A stretch of DNA of 64,000 nucleotides from Dichetophora obliterata (GCA_963920525.1 OY986436.1:92488868-92552867), one strand, 5' to 3'; counted from the first letter of the stretch, positions 12,376 to 23,504 are shown. Notes: a model not told the origin generated them from the letters alone. Made by a program: numbers and translations.

Positions 12376-12534
12376 ATGCCAGCCACAATTGCAGCCCTGG
12401 AAGACAACATTACAGCTGCCTTTGGTGAGACACCGGCCGAAATGCTGAAAAAAGTATAAAAAAATTGGAGCTTACGGGTGGACAGCCTCAAGGGTAGCAT
12501 CGGGCAAAATTCACATGGAATTCACAAGCATTGA
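12376..12534 (+). pseudogene. C-terminal fragment of a mariner-like transposase
   Basis: A 53-codon frame (ATG at 12,376, TGA at 12,532-12,534) reads PATIAALEDNITAAFGETPAEML, a TAA stop in place of a residue, then KNWSLRVDSLKGSIGQ and a histidine-rich end. Helical LEDNI..., a PAEML segment, NW.LR.D, and a tail resembling RSRGQH..EI are what I recall of the extreme C-terminus of insect Tc1/mariner-type transposases. No catalytic residues are included; flanking DNA gives no more of the protein. A dead scrap of an element otherwise lost. Assignment rests on motif memory, not a search. Confidence 0.55.
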
Positions 12535-13573
12535 TGTATCACCAAATTAATATTTCATTAACTATTGCAAATGTTCTTTTTTTTTTATTTTCAAACACAA
12601 AACGCTTAAAAAATCACCTTTTACAAAGGAATTATCTTCGTCTGGGCCGAAGTTAAAATAACCCCACACACTTTAGTTTATGCGAAGTCTCGAATGTTGT
12701 ATTATTTTTTTGACTTCACTTTTGTAAGGCGTGGTTTCTATCCAAATATTTCTAGTCTGGAGGGCAAGTCAGCCGATGATAGTAAAAACAAAATTATTTC
12801 ACTCAATTTTAAAGTGCAGAGAAGTTAAAACAGTGTTAAAAAAATATGACTTTTCCAACATCATTTCATCAGCTCTACATCATTTATTTTGATAGCGGTT
12901 CGATTAAATTAAACGATCTGACGATTTCGCACAGTTGGTAATTGGGATTATCAACGCAAAATTAAAAATAATCCAGTTTAGTGACCATGTTCAGCAACTG
13001 GCCATGCCGAGGAGAGGACGAAATAACATAGGTCGCTGAAGTCAGTCGAAGAAAGTGTCAGAAAACGCAAATTTCTCTTTGAAATTTACCGCTCTTCCTG
13101 TGCTGAAATATTAAGTTTTACGAATGTACATATGCGATTACCGAACCGAATGAAATATTTTAAATTTAAAGTGGATGAACAGTATTTAAAACCATGCTTT
13201 TTCTTCTTTAAATTTCTATTCTGAAAATGCTCCCAATTGGGATTTTTGTAGGAGCTCGTTTTTTTAAATACAGAAAATAAACATAAAATTTTACATTCAG
13301 GTGGCTTTTCACAAAACACTCCTAAATGTGAGCTCTTTCAGAGTTCAGAACTGAAGTACTCCAAAAACAATCCGAAATATGTTCTTTTCAGGAGTGTACG
13401 TTATGAATCTACTAAAAATACACTTTTAAAACTCATAAATAGGAGGGAACTCATTAAATCCTCTTTAATAATTCTCTTTTCGGAGTCCGAATTATGAGCG
13501 ATCCGAACTTGGTTTAAAGGGTTACACGGTCAATCAGGTTTATGTGAAAGTAAATATTTGTTTGTATGCGTTA
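12535..13573. other. Unassigned
   Basis: No coding support. 13,310-13,500 repeats short words such as AGGAGTG, GAACTC and GAGTTC in both directions, suggesting an eroded inverted-repeat element. Confidence 0.4.
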
Positions 13574-13983
13574 CACGGGGGTTACACGAGACAGTACTGT
13601 TAAGACAGTCGTAACACATTCACAAATTTTTACCCACACACACTCATTTTTGCAGCAGTCTGCTACTGTCTGCTCTACTGTCTTAACTTTTTTGTAGACA
13701 GTTCGCGGGACAGTATCTAGGACAGTTGAATGATATTTAGCATATCAAATGACAGAATATGATATAATATAATATAATAGAATTAATTGAAAATTTGCAA
13801 TACTTTGGCGTGCTCGTAGTTTTAACAAAAATTTCTTTATAAAATATTAATTTTTTACTATTTTGTCTACTGTCTTGCCAACTGTTTTACCAACTGTCTA
13901 TACTCTTATTCACAGATACAAAGTTTGACAACTAATACGTATTTGTCACTGTCTTAACAGTAATGTCTCGTGTAACCCCCGTG
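13574..13983. mobile_element. 410-bp MITE with TTA target duplication
   Basis: Starts CACGGGGGTTACACGAGACA and ends with its inverted complement; the terminal repeats continue to GTTAAGACAGTC with one mismatch (~36 bp). Directly outside is TTA on both sides (13,571-13,573 and 13,984-13,986). A TTA duplication with G/C-rich ends is the PIF/Harbinger pattern. The interior (13,625-13,700 and 13,860-13,920) repeats ACTGTC words in opposite directions. Non-coding. Confidence 0.85.
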
Positions 13984-14020
13984 TTACACAGACACGTTGA
14001 TGGCTTGATTCATGGCAGAA

Positions 14021-15347
14021 TAACCAGGTAGGGTAAAGAGATTGACCCTGTTCTCACTCGCCTTAAAAAAGGCAGAGTAATGGCGTTATTTTGACACTAT
14101 GCATCTGTCAGGTGTTCTTACTACCGACTTTTTTAATCCCGCCTTATTTTGCATTCCGAGAACAGTCCATAAATGTGGTGTTAAATTTCGGAGAATTCAT
14201 TACTTTGTAAGTCTTAAATTAAACAGCAACGCAAACAGAAAACCCAACCAATGCAAAACAAAATTTATTTGCGCTAAAACATAAGAGAACCACGAGGAAA
14301 ATGAGGCACAATGAAACTTCAAAGTAACAGACGTCAAAATGAATCGCAAAATTTTTAAAATTTTTGAAAATGCTGCCTCACGTAACTTGTCACCTTCCCA
14401 CTTCCCACCTTACCTGTAGACGCCAAAATTAATCCGATGTTCCGCCTAACGTAAGGCGCGTGAGAACAGGCTCATTCGGTGTGGTGAACAGCTAATGTCA
14501 AAATTAATTTTAGCGATGCCACTTTTCAGTATTGTTGATTATTGTGTGGCAAATGCTTTGAGGGGAATTCGTACTAAGGTTAATGGGATAAAGTTAGAAA
14601 AAAATATACATTTAGTGAAACAAATAAAATATTATTGCCCATTATTTTTTGTTTATTTTTTTGAATTCTTAATTTCAATATAAATATTAATTAAAAAAAA
14701 GCCAAAAATACAAAAGCCCGACTGTTTGAAACAATGAAATTATAGCGAATGGCCCAATCTACCTTTTTATATTAACAAATTCTAGGACGCTGCTTCAAAT
14801 TTTGCTTAAAAAATAAAACTTGTACTTCCCCGTTTTCCAGTTTAGTATAAAGAATAATATTTAACAGATTCCGCTCTCAGTGCGCATAAATGTGCTGCCT
14901 ACATCACATGTGAAAATACATGCACACAAAAAAACACAAACACAACAAACGAAACTAAGCAAACGAATCTAATTGGCTTATTGGAAAACAAACAAAATAC
15001 AAAGAAACAGTCAAACTGCTGTAAAAAAACATAAAGCAACACCTGTTAATGGAACTTTAAAAACCACGTTCATCAAACATGCCATTGGGCTACTTGAAAC
15101 TACCAGACTTTTGGTTTGTAGAGCTTTCATGTAAAACAGCAACATTAGCATATAAAAACAGGTTGGTAAAGTGTGGTATTAATACTACGTGGTTTTTTAG
15201 CCACACTGAAAACCACGCAACTATGAATACCCTTAACGATTCAATCATGGAGTTTTCTTTGAAAATACGGCAGCACTGTATTTTGTGATTTTGACATTAG
15301 CTGTCGGTGTGGTGAATCTCTTTACCCTACCTGGTTATTCTGCCATG
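14021..15347 (+). mobile_element. Element B copy 1, interrupted by element C
   Basis: Terminal inverted repeats start CATGGCAGAATAACCAGG and run about 55 bp (GTAGGGTAAAGAG, GACAGCTAATGTC). Without the element C insertion the copy is ~894 bp, as in the copy at 42,935-43,835. The first arm differs from the other copies by a 10-bp inversion: CGGTGTGGTG stands where CACCACACCG is expected (about 14,477-14,486). The 62-codon frame inside is present in all three copies and is not a gene. Flanking ATT on both sides may be the TSD. Confidence 0.85.
14044..14473 (+). mobile_element. Element C copy 1 (430 bp, 3-bp TSD ATT)
   Basis: Starts GACCCTGTTCTCACTCGCC and ends GGCGCGTGAGAACAGGCTC, inverted. Flanked by ATT at 14,041-14,043 and 14,474-14,476. 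Identical length to the copies at 16,170 and 24,198. The 61-codon frame (MHLSGVL...) recurs in every copy and carries no recognised domain. Inserted in the left arm of element B, so it is younger than that B copy. Confidence 0.9.
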
Positions 15348-15626
15348 ATTTGGATGGCTTCGTTAACTTGCATGTGTTTTGTTGTGTGTTCGACATCAAA
15401 AGTCGTTACGACTTTTGGTTCTGTTCGGGCTGTTACTCACCGCACGTCTGTGTTCCAATAAAAAGAATGCAGAATGAAAATTTGCCGATATGATCGATGT
15501 GTGTAATGCCGTGGTTATGCTAGCCAAACATGATTGCCGAACATTTTTTGTTGTTATTGTTTCACGTATAAAGTGAAGAAATGAACTTTTTCTCATGTTC
15601 ATTTTCTCGCTCTCGGACCGAACATT

Positions 15627-16155
15627 TTTTTTCTGTCAAAAAATTGTGAGCGAAAGAGCGGAACTGTTGATAGTTGTCACATTGTGTTATTTGTTTGAGT
15701 TGCTAGATGATGTGCTATAGTTTTTATTGTGCAAATTAAGTATAAATAAATATTAAATGCAATTAATTGTGCCGTGTTGTGTTGACAAAAAGTTATTGCA
15801 GATGTCTTCGCCAATTTGCCAAGTTTGTCATTGAATGTTTTGGCCATTTTATCAGAAGCGTGCGCTGGAAGGTGCCGCCGACATAAAGCTTTGGCCAGCA
15901 TGCAAATTATCTTGCACTCACTTCGTGTTTTTTTTTTGCATAACGCACAGCGTCTCATATTTTTTTTTCATATCACTTTATTTCCACATTAATCTCAGTA
16001 AAAATCTTATAAACTTGCAGAAAGAAACGAATTTAACAAAATTTGTTTTATTACAATTCACCATCAGCTGTTTTTGACAAGAGCGGGGAAACATAATTTT
16101 ATCATTTTGAGAGAGAAGTGTCAATCTCACTAACACCTCTATTTCTTACACCATG
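15627..16155 (+). mobile_element. Element E copy 2, left end lost
   Basis: Parallel to 24,655-25,200 over its whole length (TCTGTCAAAAAATTGTG, TAGATGATGTGC, TTTTGGCCATTTTATC, GTGCCGCCGACAT, CATCAGCTGTTTTTGAC). The right end CACTAACACCTCTATTTCTT...CCATG is intact; the first ~40 bp are missing and the left junction is inside element F. Confidence 0.8.
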
Positions 16156-16169
16156 ATTGAAACGCCAAA

Positions 16170-16599
16170 GAGCCTGTTCTCACGCGCCTTACGTTAGGCG
16201 GATCATCGGATTAATTTTGACGTCTACAGGTAAGGTGGGAAGTGGGAAGGTGACAAGTTACGTGAGGCAGCATTTTCAAAAATTTTAAAAATTTTGCGAT
16301 TCATTTTGACGTCTGTTACTTTGAAGTTTCATTGTGCCTCATTTTCCTCGTGGTTCTCTTATGTTTTAGCGCAAATAAATTTTGTTTTGCATTGGTTGGG
16401 TTTTCTGTTTGCGTTGCTGTTTAATTTAAGACTTACAAAGTAATGAATTCTCCGAAATTTAACACCACATTTATGGACTGTTCTCGGAATGCAAAATAAG
16501 GCGGGCTTAAAAAAGTCGGTAGTAAGAACACCTGACAGATGCATAGTGTCAAAATAACGCCATTACTCTGCCTTTTTTAAGGCGAGTGAGAACAGGGTC
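16170..16599 (-). mobile_element. Element C copy 2 (430 bp, TSD AAA)
   Basis: Opposite orientation to copy 1. Starts GAGCCTGTTCTCACGCGCC and ends with GGCGAGTGAGAACAGGGTC; AAA flanks it on both sides (16,167-16,169 and 16,600-16,602). Inserted into the element F remnant just right of element E. Confidence 0.9.
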
Positions 16600-16990
16600 A
16601 AACATGCCGAACTTTCCAGTGTTGGCTGTAGTCATTTTGTATAATAGCATCAAAAAAGTAGGTAAAAGTATTAAAAAGTGAAGTTGATTGTGTCAAGTAA
16701 CCCTTAACATAAACAGCTAGCTAGCATGTCAGATATATGCAAACCATTTTGTTTAAGATATTATAATAAAAATTCAGAGTAAGTAATATCAGTTCGTATA
16801 TTTTAATTCATTAATTTTAAGTATAAAAATGCAAATTAGGGTTGTGCTTTTTTGTGTTTTGACATACTATTACATATAATGCAACTGTGCCACCAATCAT
16901 AGCATAACCACCAAACAAACATTTCAGCGAAGAGAACAAATTAACAAAAATGAACACCGAACATGTTTGGCTAGCATAACTACGGCATAA

Positions 16991-17575
16991 GGGCTAGCAT
17001 CAATCCAAATGTACACATGCTGGACGTCAAATGATTGACATTGTAAGGTGCGCATAAAATTAAACGAAGTAAAAGTGACAACTGGCTATTTTCTCACTCA
17101 AGGTTCACTCAAGGCTCACTTTGTATCAGTTACCTGTAAATTTAGGCTGAAGTTTGCGTTTTCCGTTCTCTATTTCATAATAATTTTGACATAAGGTAAA
17201 CACAAAAAACTATCACTAATGCTTTGTATATTTTTACCATGGTTGGAAGTGTTGTTTGTCGGCTGAGAGAATGAGCCAAGAAAAAGATTAAGCAGAGCTA
17301 AGAAAAAAGTAAAATTATCAAAGCGCTTTTCCCAACAAAACGACTCAACGCGTTCTCAGCAATAAGCTATTCAAGATAAAAACAAAACTACAAAATTGCA
17401 ACTACAACTCCAAGACTTGATAGCTGCACAATGGAGCAGTATGTATGAAAGTTGGTTTAATAGTATTTTTTTAGAATAGGAATTTTAAAAATTTTTTGAT
17501 AAAGTTTTAATACCTATTAAGAATCCAAGATTTTATCGAAAAATTCATCCTTGCACTGAGAAAACAAAAAATAAA
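16991..17575. other. Unassigned
   Basis: No gene or clear repeat recognised. Confidence 0.4.
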
Positions 17576-17850
17576 AAACGCACATTTTAAAAACGTTTAG
17601 TAAAATTAATATTTTTAAAAATATTTTACGCCATACAAAAACTAAAACGCACATTTTTAAAAATAAAAGTAAAACGAAACGTTTTTAAAACAACTACGAA
17701 TGTTTTACTTTAATATAGTACGTTAAAATTAATATTTTTAAAAACATTTTGCGTAATACGAAAATGAAAACGTACATTTTTAAAGAGAAAAGTGAAACGA
17801 AACTTTTTTAAAACAACTACGAACGTTTAACCATGACATAGTTAAATGAT
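17576..17850 (+). repeat. ~122-bp tandem repeat, about 2.2 units
   Basis: AAAACGCACATTTTTAAAAA (17,645) recurs as AAAACGTACATTTTTAAAG (17,767); both are followed by GTRAAACGAAAC and AAAACAACTACGAA. A partial unit begins at 17,576. An 11-base G run follows at about 17,869-17,879, striking in such AT-rich DNA. Confidence 0.65.
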
Positions 17851-18009
17851 TATATAAATACAATTCATGGGGGGGGGGGTGTTCGTGTGTTCGTTTTACA
17901 TACTTTATTTCAAACCACTTATTAATAACGAATTGTTTGTTATATTTGTTCAGAAAATAAAATATTTTTCATTCTCGACTTCATCACTCAAACTGCCTGC
18001 AAGAAAATA

Positions 18010-18191
18010 ATGAAAGAGTTTGCGTTGAAGCATTTTCTGCCACAACTAAAAGGTAAGTATTTAAAATAAAATCAATAACATCTGAAAAAAATTCTATTTT
18101 TTTTATAGATGCTGAAATACAATATCAACATTTAAAAATTTTTACCGAGATGGACATAGCTGATGATAAAATAACTGAAATAAAACTGTAA
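18010..18191 (+). CDS. Candidate two-exon small ORF, unrecognised
   Basis: ATG at 18,010 opens an exon ending AAAAG at 18,052; a 56-bp intron (18,053-18,108) runs from GTAAGTAT to TTTTTTTTATAG; exon two (18,109-18,191) completes a 41-residue product, MKEFALKHFLPQLK joined through a split Asp codon to AEIQYQHLKIF and an acidic end (EMDIADDKITEIKL). The frame is also open upstream to a good acceptor, TTTGTTCAG at 17,953, so the ATG may be an internal Met of a longer exon. Both introns have fly-like size and signals. No family recognised; the end faintly resembles a helical SAM-type segment. It sits between two tandem-repeat blocks, so it may be a gene fragment carried by a mobile element and not a host gene in place. 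Confidence 0.35.
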
Positions 18192-18284
18192 TTTTGAAAA
18201 TCAATAATTTTTTTTATAATTAATAAAGGAAATGGAGATTTCTATAAATTTTTTGAATTAATGGGAAATAATGAAAATTTTCGT

Positions 18285-18580
18285 TTTTAAAATATAAATA
18301 ATTGTTGTACCACTGAATATTAAAGTGTTCATTGTAACAAATCGAACGACCATTTTAGAATCTCATTTTAAAATTATCGTTTTTCAAATGAAAATAAACG
18401 TTTTACTGTGGCATTTTAAGGTGTCCATTGTTAAAAATCAAATGAAAATTAGAATCTCATTTTAAAATTTTCGTTTTTAAAATAAAAATAAACATTTTAC
18501 TATTTAATTTAAATATGTTAGTTTTTAAAATCAAAATAAACGTTAGAAATGCAAAATCTTGGTTTAACGTTTTTAAAAAG
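18285..18580 (+). repeat. ~97-bp degenerate tandem repeat
   Basis: TTAGAATCTCATTTTAAAAT occurs near 18,355 and 18,451, each followed by TCGTTTTT, AAATAAAC and TTTTACT; a third weaker unit precedes them. Confidence 0.6.
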
Positions 18581-18826
18581 AGCTCGTTCCTGCCACTTTT
18601 GAAAATGTTGTTTTCTATTTGAACCATTGAGATTAGGCTTATTAGCTAACTCTTACCCTATTTTCTCGCTATCCCATAAAAAAAAAATCAATAGTGATAT
18701 TGAATAACTGAGCGTGTCTCCTCACCACCGACGCCAACATCTTAAACTTGATAAAAAAAGGCGTGGCACCTTCCCTACAACTCCTAAAACCAGCCGTACA
18801 GTTGGGTGCCTATTTTCAAAATATGT

Positions 18827-19109
18827 TTGAAAAACACATTGACGACGACTGCAACAGTGCGAAACCACATGAAGAAAGAAACAACAATCTGGAAGTATCA
18901 TTAGATTGTTTCATTCACGTATACACGAACACTTATATTGCTCTGTTGTCGCACGCCAAATTAGAAAAAATTCTAAACCGACGACAGCGACTTTGTTGCA
19001 ATCACTCATTGTCGTTGCAACATTTTCACCACTTTCACTTCCATAAGAAAAGCATGTAAAAATAATTTGACATCTGACGCACTGTTGCTGTCGTCGTCAA
19101 TGTGTTCAA
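18827..19109 (+). mobile_element. MITE K copy 1 (~283 bp)
   Basis: Ends read AACACATTGACGACGACTGC and, inverted, GCTGTCGTCGTCAATGTGTT. A second copy in opposite orientation is at 52,070-52,349. The 103-codon frame across this unit (18,748-19,059) starts in flanking DNA and is not conserved as a protein. Confidence 0.85.
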
Positions 19110-20141
19110 TGTATTACTCGACAGTGGTTACGGAAGCACACCTAATATATTGCAGCTGACATATCTGCTGCAAATGCACAATCGACTTTAAGAGTTATTC
19201 ATACGACCTGCCTGATAAAAATACCTAATTGCTCAAATTATAACATTGTCACTATGCATAAATACCCTTTACCAAATAATAGCTATTTTACGACTCTGAG
19301 TATATCCGAAAAAATAAGTACAAAAAACCTACTCACCCTTAGCGCACGCTAATTCGACTCACATTCTCTTCACGAAGCTAGAATGCGGCGACTCAAATAA
19401 ATATGAGTATCCCATGAAACAATGATATACAGATCGCGTATTCCGTGCGCAAAAAATGAAATCTTCTGCGCACTACGTCACTCGGGCTTGTCAGCTGTAA
19501 CACGTGGTAAATACAAACAAAAGAAAATGTGAAAAAGCAAAAAGTAAACACAAGCAGCAAGCAGCACAATTGCAAGCATTTAAGAAATATTGCATTCATT
19601 TAATTCAATTTCTAATATTGTGCACTTATAGTACGCGTAAATTATAATTTTCAATTCTATATTATGTAATTAAAATTAATACTAAAGTTGTAGATCCTTT
19701 TGATGAGAATAACGATTTAAATTTTTCTACATTTTCAACAAACGAAACAACAAACGAGAACATAACAAAACGAAAACAAAGAAGCAATCAAAGTGCTGTC
19801 AAACACATCAAGCAACCTAGCTATTTTTTTGTGGGGGAACAAATGAGAGTAAGCACCCCTATTGTATACGCATTTCTTTTCAATAATAGTACTGAAAAAT
19901 ATATTTGCTTAAATTTATTTATAAATATATATATAATGTTATTAATTTCATTTCAATAAACCAAGTTTCAATAAGAAAATGTCGAATATTTCTTCATCGC
20001 TATAAATAAATTATCCCCTTTAAGTATATTGTGACTACGTTTTTATTTAGCCACTTTGACAAGCTCGAGCTACGTCACAACAAAGAAGGCGGAAATGCGC
20101 AATACGCTATCTGTGTTTCTTTGTTTCATGTGGATATCCTT
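19110..20141. other. Unassigned
   Basis: No gene recognised. The patch 19,740-19,810 (CAAACGAAACAACAAACG, CAGCACATCAAGC-like words) loosely recalls the interior of element B. Confidence 0.4.
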
Positions 20142-20462
20142 ATGCCGTGGTTATGCTAGCCAAACATGTTCGGTGTTCATTTTTGTTAATTTGTTCTCTT
20201 CGCTGAAATGTTTGTTTGGTGGTTATGCTATGATTGGTGGCACAGTTGCATTATATGTAATAGTAGGGCAGTTCACGATCTTGTTGCATCGTTGCAAATG
20301 CAAAATAAACAGCTTTTACAAAAACAAAAAGCATATGTAGCAAAAGCTTTTCAATGCTTTTTGTTTTTGTTAAAGCTGTTTATTTTGCATTTGCAACGAT
20401 GCAACAAGATCGTGAATTGCCCTAGTATGTCAAACAAAGAAGTAAAATATAAGGAAGTGGTG
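20142..20462 (+). mobile_element. Element F copy 3, arm-swapped, with element G inside
   Basis: Left arm TTATGCCGTGGTTATGC to GCATTATATGTAATAGTA matches the right end of F copy 1 (16,863-16,988, inverted). After element G the sequence reads TAGTATGTCAAA and then switches to CAAAGAAGTAAAATATAAGG, which in F copy 2 is joined to the other arm instead. Confidence 0.7.
20266..20422. mobile_element. Element G: 157-bp near-perfect hairpin, 5-bp TSD
   Basis: Starts GGGCAGTTCACGATCTTG and ends CAAGATCGTGAATTGCCC. Arms of ~68 bp differ at only a few positions around a ~20-base loop. TAGTA flanks both sides (20,261-20,265 and 20,423-20,427), and the uninterrupted sequence AATAGTATGTC exists in F copy 1, proving insertion and fixing the TSD as five bases. 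Five-base duplications are typical of Transib, but the ends are not diagnostic. Confidence 0.9.
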
Positions 20463-21426
20463 TAATAGCAGAAAAGTGTGGTATTTTTTATATTGGTGTT
20501 GGTTCACACAAATACAGCAACAATCACAGAGAGTCGTATTCGGTTGTATCGTAAAAGAAGGCCCAAACTGTTAAAGTTTGTTCTTATTGCATTAACATTT
20601 TAGGAACATTTCAAGAATAGCAACAACTCTAATTATTTAAAAATTTCAGATCGCTCGCAATTGGCTTACAAGTTATAGGCATCCAACGTTGGAAAAAGTG
20701 GAGTAAAAATCTAACTGATTTTTTAATTCTTCCAACAAAACTGAATTTTACGGGTATCAAAAGAGATATAATACAAGTATCTATTCTACAAGATATTAAG
20801 CATAAAAATACATGGATTTTTTTAATTAAAATCGCTAAAATGTATTTAGTTGTCTCTTTTTAATAGGAGGACTTCGGCCGCTGCTTAGGGATTACAAACC
20901 TCAGTAAGTCCAACATAGGCTTCGCCCTCTACAGTTTTTCTGGATGTAGTTATCTTTTTAATAATTCTCTTTTTAATGGATTGCTTTCGTAAAAGGTAAA
21001 CCACTAGTTTTTCAGACAAATTCTAATTATAAAAAAAAAAATGATATCGTAAAAAGTTATGCATGGAATTTTATGTTTATACTCAAGTACAATGGCAAGG
21101 TCAAAAACCAAGTCAATAGGAAACTTTATCATAAAAAGAAATTTAAATCATACAAATTATCAAAATTTATTTATATTAAATATTATATTTTATAATATAT
21201 TTATATTTATATTCATTATTTATATTATATTTATTATCAAAGTTAAATGAAATTTTTTTTAGAATGGTTGGTCATAACTTTCTTAATTGTACTTTATGCA
21301 AAATGATTTATAAACAACTTAATAATAATTTAATTTTCTTCTCAACAAAATATAAATGTTGGAAATCGGCTAAGATAAACATTAAATATAGAGTACAACG
21401 TAATGACCAGGGCTCGGATTGTGATG
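20463..21426. other. Unassigned AT-rich
   Basis: No gene or clear repeat seen. Confidence 0.4.
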
Positions 21427-21522
21427 ACCTAAAAAACTGCATAAAATTACTTAAAAATATTACAAAAATTACCTAAAAATTGCAGAAAATTACCTAAAAA
21501 CTGACAAAGATTACCTAAAAAA
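21427..21522 (+). repeat. ~20-bp minisatellite, 4-5 units
   Basis: Units of the form AAAATTACCTAAAAACTG repeat with variation (TTGCAG, CTGACA spacers). Confidence 0.7.
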
Positions 21523-22307
21523 AGAAAACATTTATGTTGAATAAATACGCGTATTATTTTTGTTTTAATACCCATAAAGCTTAGTTTTGTTGAAAAACGA
21601 GAAAAACAGAAAGAATTTTAGGTAATTTTTATAAATTTGAAGGCCTATAAATTCTAAACTTGAACTTTAATTACAAATTAAATTATATTAATTTTTTAAA
21701 GTCCTTATTTTTTTTTGTGTTTCTGCCTAGTTGTCGTGCAGAAATCAGAAAAATTTAACAAACAAGTACTAAGTCTCATTCACTATGCTAAAATTAAGAG
21801 CGCCCCAAAAATATATTTAACTGTGAAAACTTACTGCGCCCCTGAAGCAGTGTTTGTATTTTGACAGATGTGGTTTGAGCAAACTGGCGCAAAATCAACG
21901 GGGTCTAATTTGCATTTTTAAACAGTTTTTAATTATAAATATATATCTTTCTTATACAAATAAGATAAAAATATCGTTAGAAACTAAATAAAGCACTTTT
22001 ATTAAAAGAATTCAAACCGTATGGACATATTTACCTAAGGAACGAAAGCGCATTGTTTTTAAGTTTTTGGGAACTTTTACAATTTTTAATCGCATAACTC
22101 ATGTTGCATTTATTTTTTTTTTCTTTTTTTTCTTTGATATTGCCAATTTTTAAGCAGTGAAAAATGCTTAAAATTAAATTATTTTCAACTATTTTGCTGA
22201 GGAGTCTTCCAATCAAATGCCAGGGTTCTCAGAAATGTCAAAAAACACTCTCTTTCTCGCTCGCACAATTTGAGAATGGTGCTACAGTTCACGTACAGTG
22301 TGTGTGT
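21523..22307. other. Unassigned
   Basis: No gene recognised. 21,820-21,920 is moderately GC-rich (CTGCGCCCCTGAAGC) without coding signal. Confidence 0.4.
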
Positions 22308-23125
22308 TAGCAACACCATTTCCTTATATTTTACTTCTTTGATGTCAAAACACAAAAAAGCACAACCCTAATTTGCATTTTTGTACTTAAAATTAATGAA
22401 TTAAAATATACGAACTGATATTACTTACTCTGAATTTTTATTATAATATCCTAAACAAAATGGTTTGCATATATCTGATATGCTAGCTAGCTGTTTATGT
22501 TAAGGGTTACTTGAAGACACAATCAACTTCACTTTTTAATACTTTTATCTACTTTTTTGATGCTATTATACAAATGACTACAGCCAACACTGGAAAGTTC
22601 GGCATGTTTGATGTTTCAATCAGCAATCAAAATGTTCGGTCCGAGAGCGAGAAAATGAGAAAAAGTTAATTTCTTCATTTTATACGTGAAACAATGGCCG
22701 CATTCAGCGCAGACAACAGTTGGCAACTGTTGTGTTAAAATTCGCTGAATGGTACAAATTTGGTAGCGCTAACTAAAACTGATAAAATAGCGAACGCCTT
22801 TTAATCGAGCGAACAAATTCTATGCTACATGAACACAACTGTTTGTTTCACTGCCACATGCTGTTACTGACTCTGTTAAATTAATAAACGCAGAAAGAAC
22901 GCAGCAAATTTAAGTGAGAAACCTTTGCAATTGAATTAAATTTACATAAAAATTAAATTGAATCTAACTTCTGACGTGTAGAGTAGCAACACATTCAGAG
23001 AAAAACATCGTGAACTAAGGTAGCGCTACCATTACAGTTCACAACATTTGTCTGCGCTGAATGCGGCCAATAACAACAAAAAATGTTCGGCAATCATGTT
23101 TGGCTAGCATAACCTCGGCATAAGT
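22308..23125 (-). mobile_element. Element F copy 2, interrupted by element I
   Basis: Runs antiparallel to F copy 1: ACACAAAAAAGCACAACCC, GCTAGCTAGCTG, GAAAGTTCGGCATG, GGTCCGAGAGCGAG and finally CATGTTTGGCTAGCAT with CGGCATAAG. The left edge carries the block ACCATTTCCTTATATTTTAC joined at TGTCAAAACAC, where copy 1 has a different arm. Element I splits it at 22,696-23,068. Confidence 0.75.
22696..23068. mobile_element. Element I: 373-bp MITE, TSD AAT
   Basis: Starts GGCCGCATTCAGCGCAGACA and ends with its exact complement. AAT on both sides (22,693-22,695 and 23,069-23,071); the empty site GAAACAATAACAAC is present (inverted) in F copy 1 at about 15,553-15,566. GG-start termini and a 3-bp TSD resemble PIF/Harbinger, though AAT is not its usual TWA target. 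Confidence 0.9.
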
Positions 23126-23229
23126 CATAAGTCGGATCGGGAAAGTTCGGATTTTTTCGATTCATAAATACTTATGTTTGCTGTCGTCGTTCTGATACTT
23201 ATCCTACTTTGCGAAATACTAAAGGCACA

Positions 23230-23402
23230 GTTATAATAGACGTAACGTAATGTAGTGAAATGTCACTGCAGCAGTGTGTTCTATCACTTACTGTTTCAAT
23301 CAATACTTTTCTTATACAAGTGATTATAATAGAAGTAACGTAATGTAACGGGACGTAAAGATCCGTTGGATTTCGATTTCTACGTTACTTTACATTACGT
23401 CT
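23230..23402. repeat. ~95-bp direct duplication plus inverted copy
   Basis: TTATAATAGACGTAACGTAA (23,230) and TTATAATAGAAGTAACGTAA (23,324) are direct repeats; ACGTTACTTTACATTACGT (about 23,375-23,394) is the inverse. Looks like the ends of an unnamed element. Confidence 0.55.
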
Positions 23403-23504
23403 GTTCAAAGAACAACTAAACATTGAGGTTAGATTCGATTATTGCGCTATTTTATATTGTTGAACTACGCTTTTTGTTGAGTTTTTGTTATTAATGTGAT
23501 AGTT

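Larger units (their letters stand above)
15505..16990 (+). mobile_element. Element F copy 1, split by elements E and C
   Basis: Left end TAATGCCGTGGTTATGC with TAGCCAAACATG; right end is the complement (CATGTTTGGCTAGCAT, CGGCATAA). The middle is interrupted by element E (15,627-16,155) and then element C (16,170-16,599). F sequence resumes at 16,600 (CATGCCGAACTTTCCAG). Compare 22,331-23,125 and 20,142-20,462. Confidence 0.75.

Noticed and set aside
18748..19059. 103-codon ORF, cysteine/histidine-rich end
   Set aside because: Starts in unrelated flank and runs into MITE K; the K copy at 52 kb is not embedded in a matching frame.
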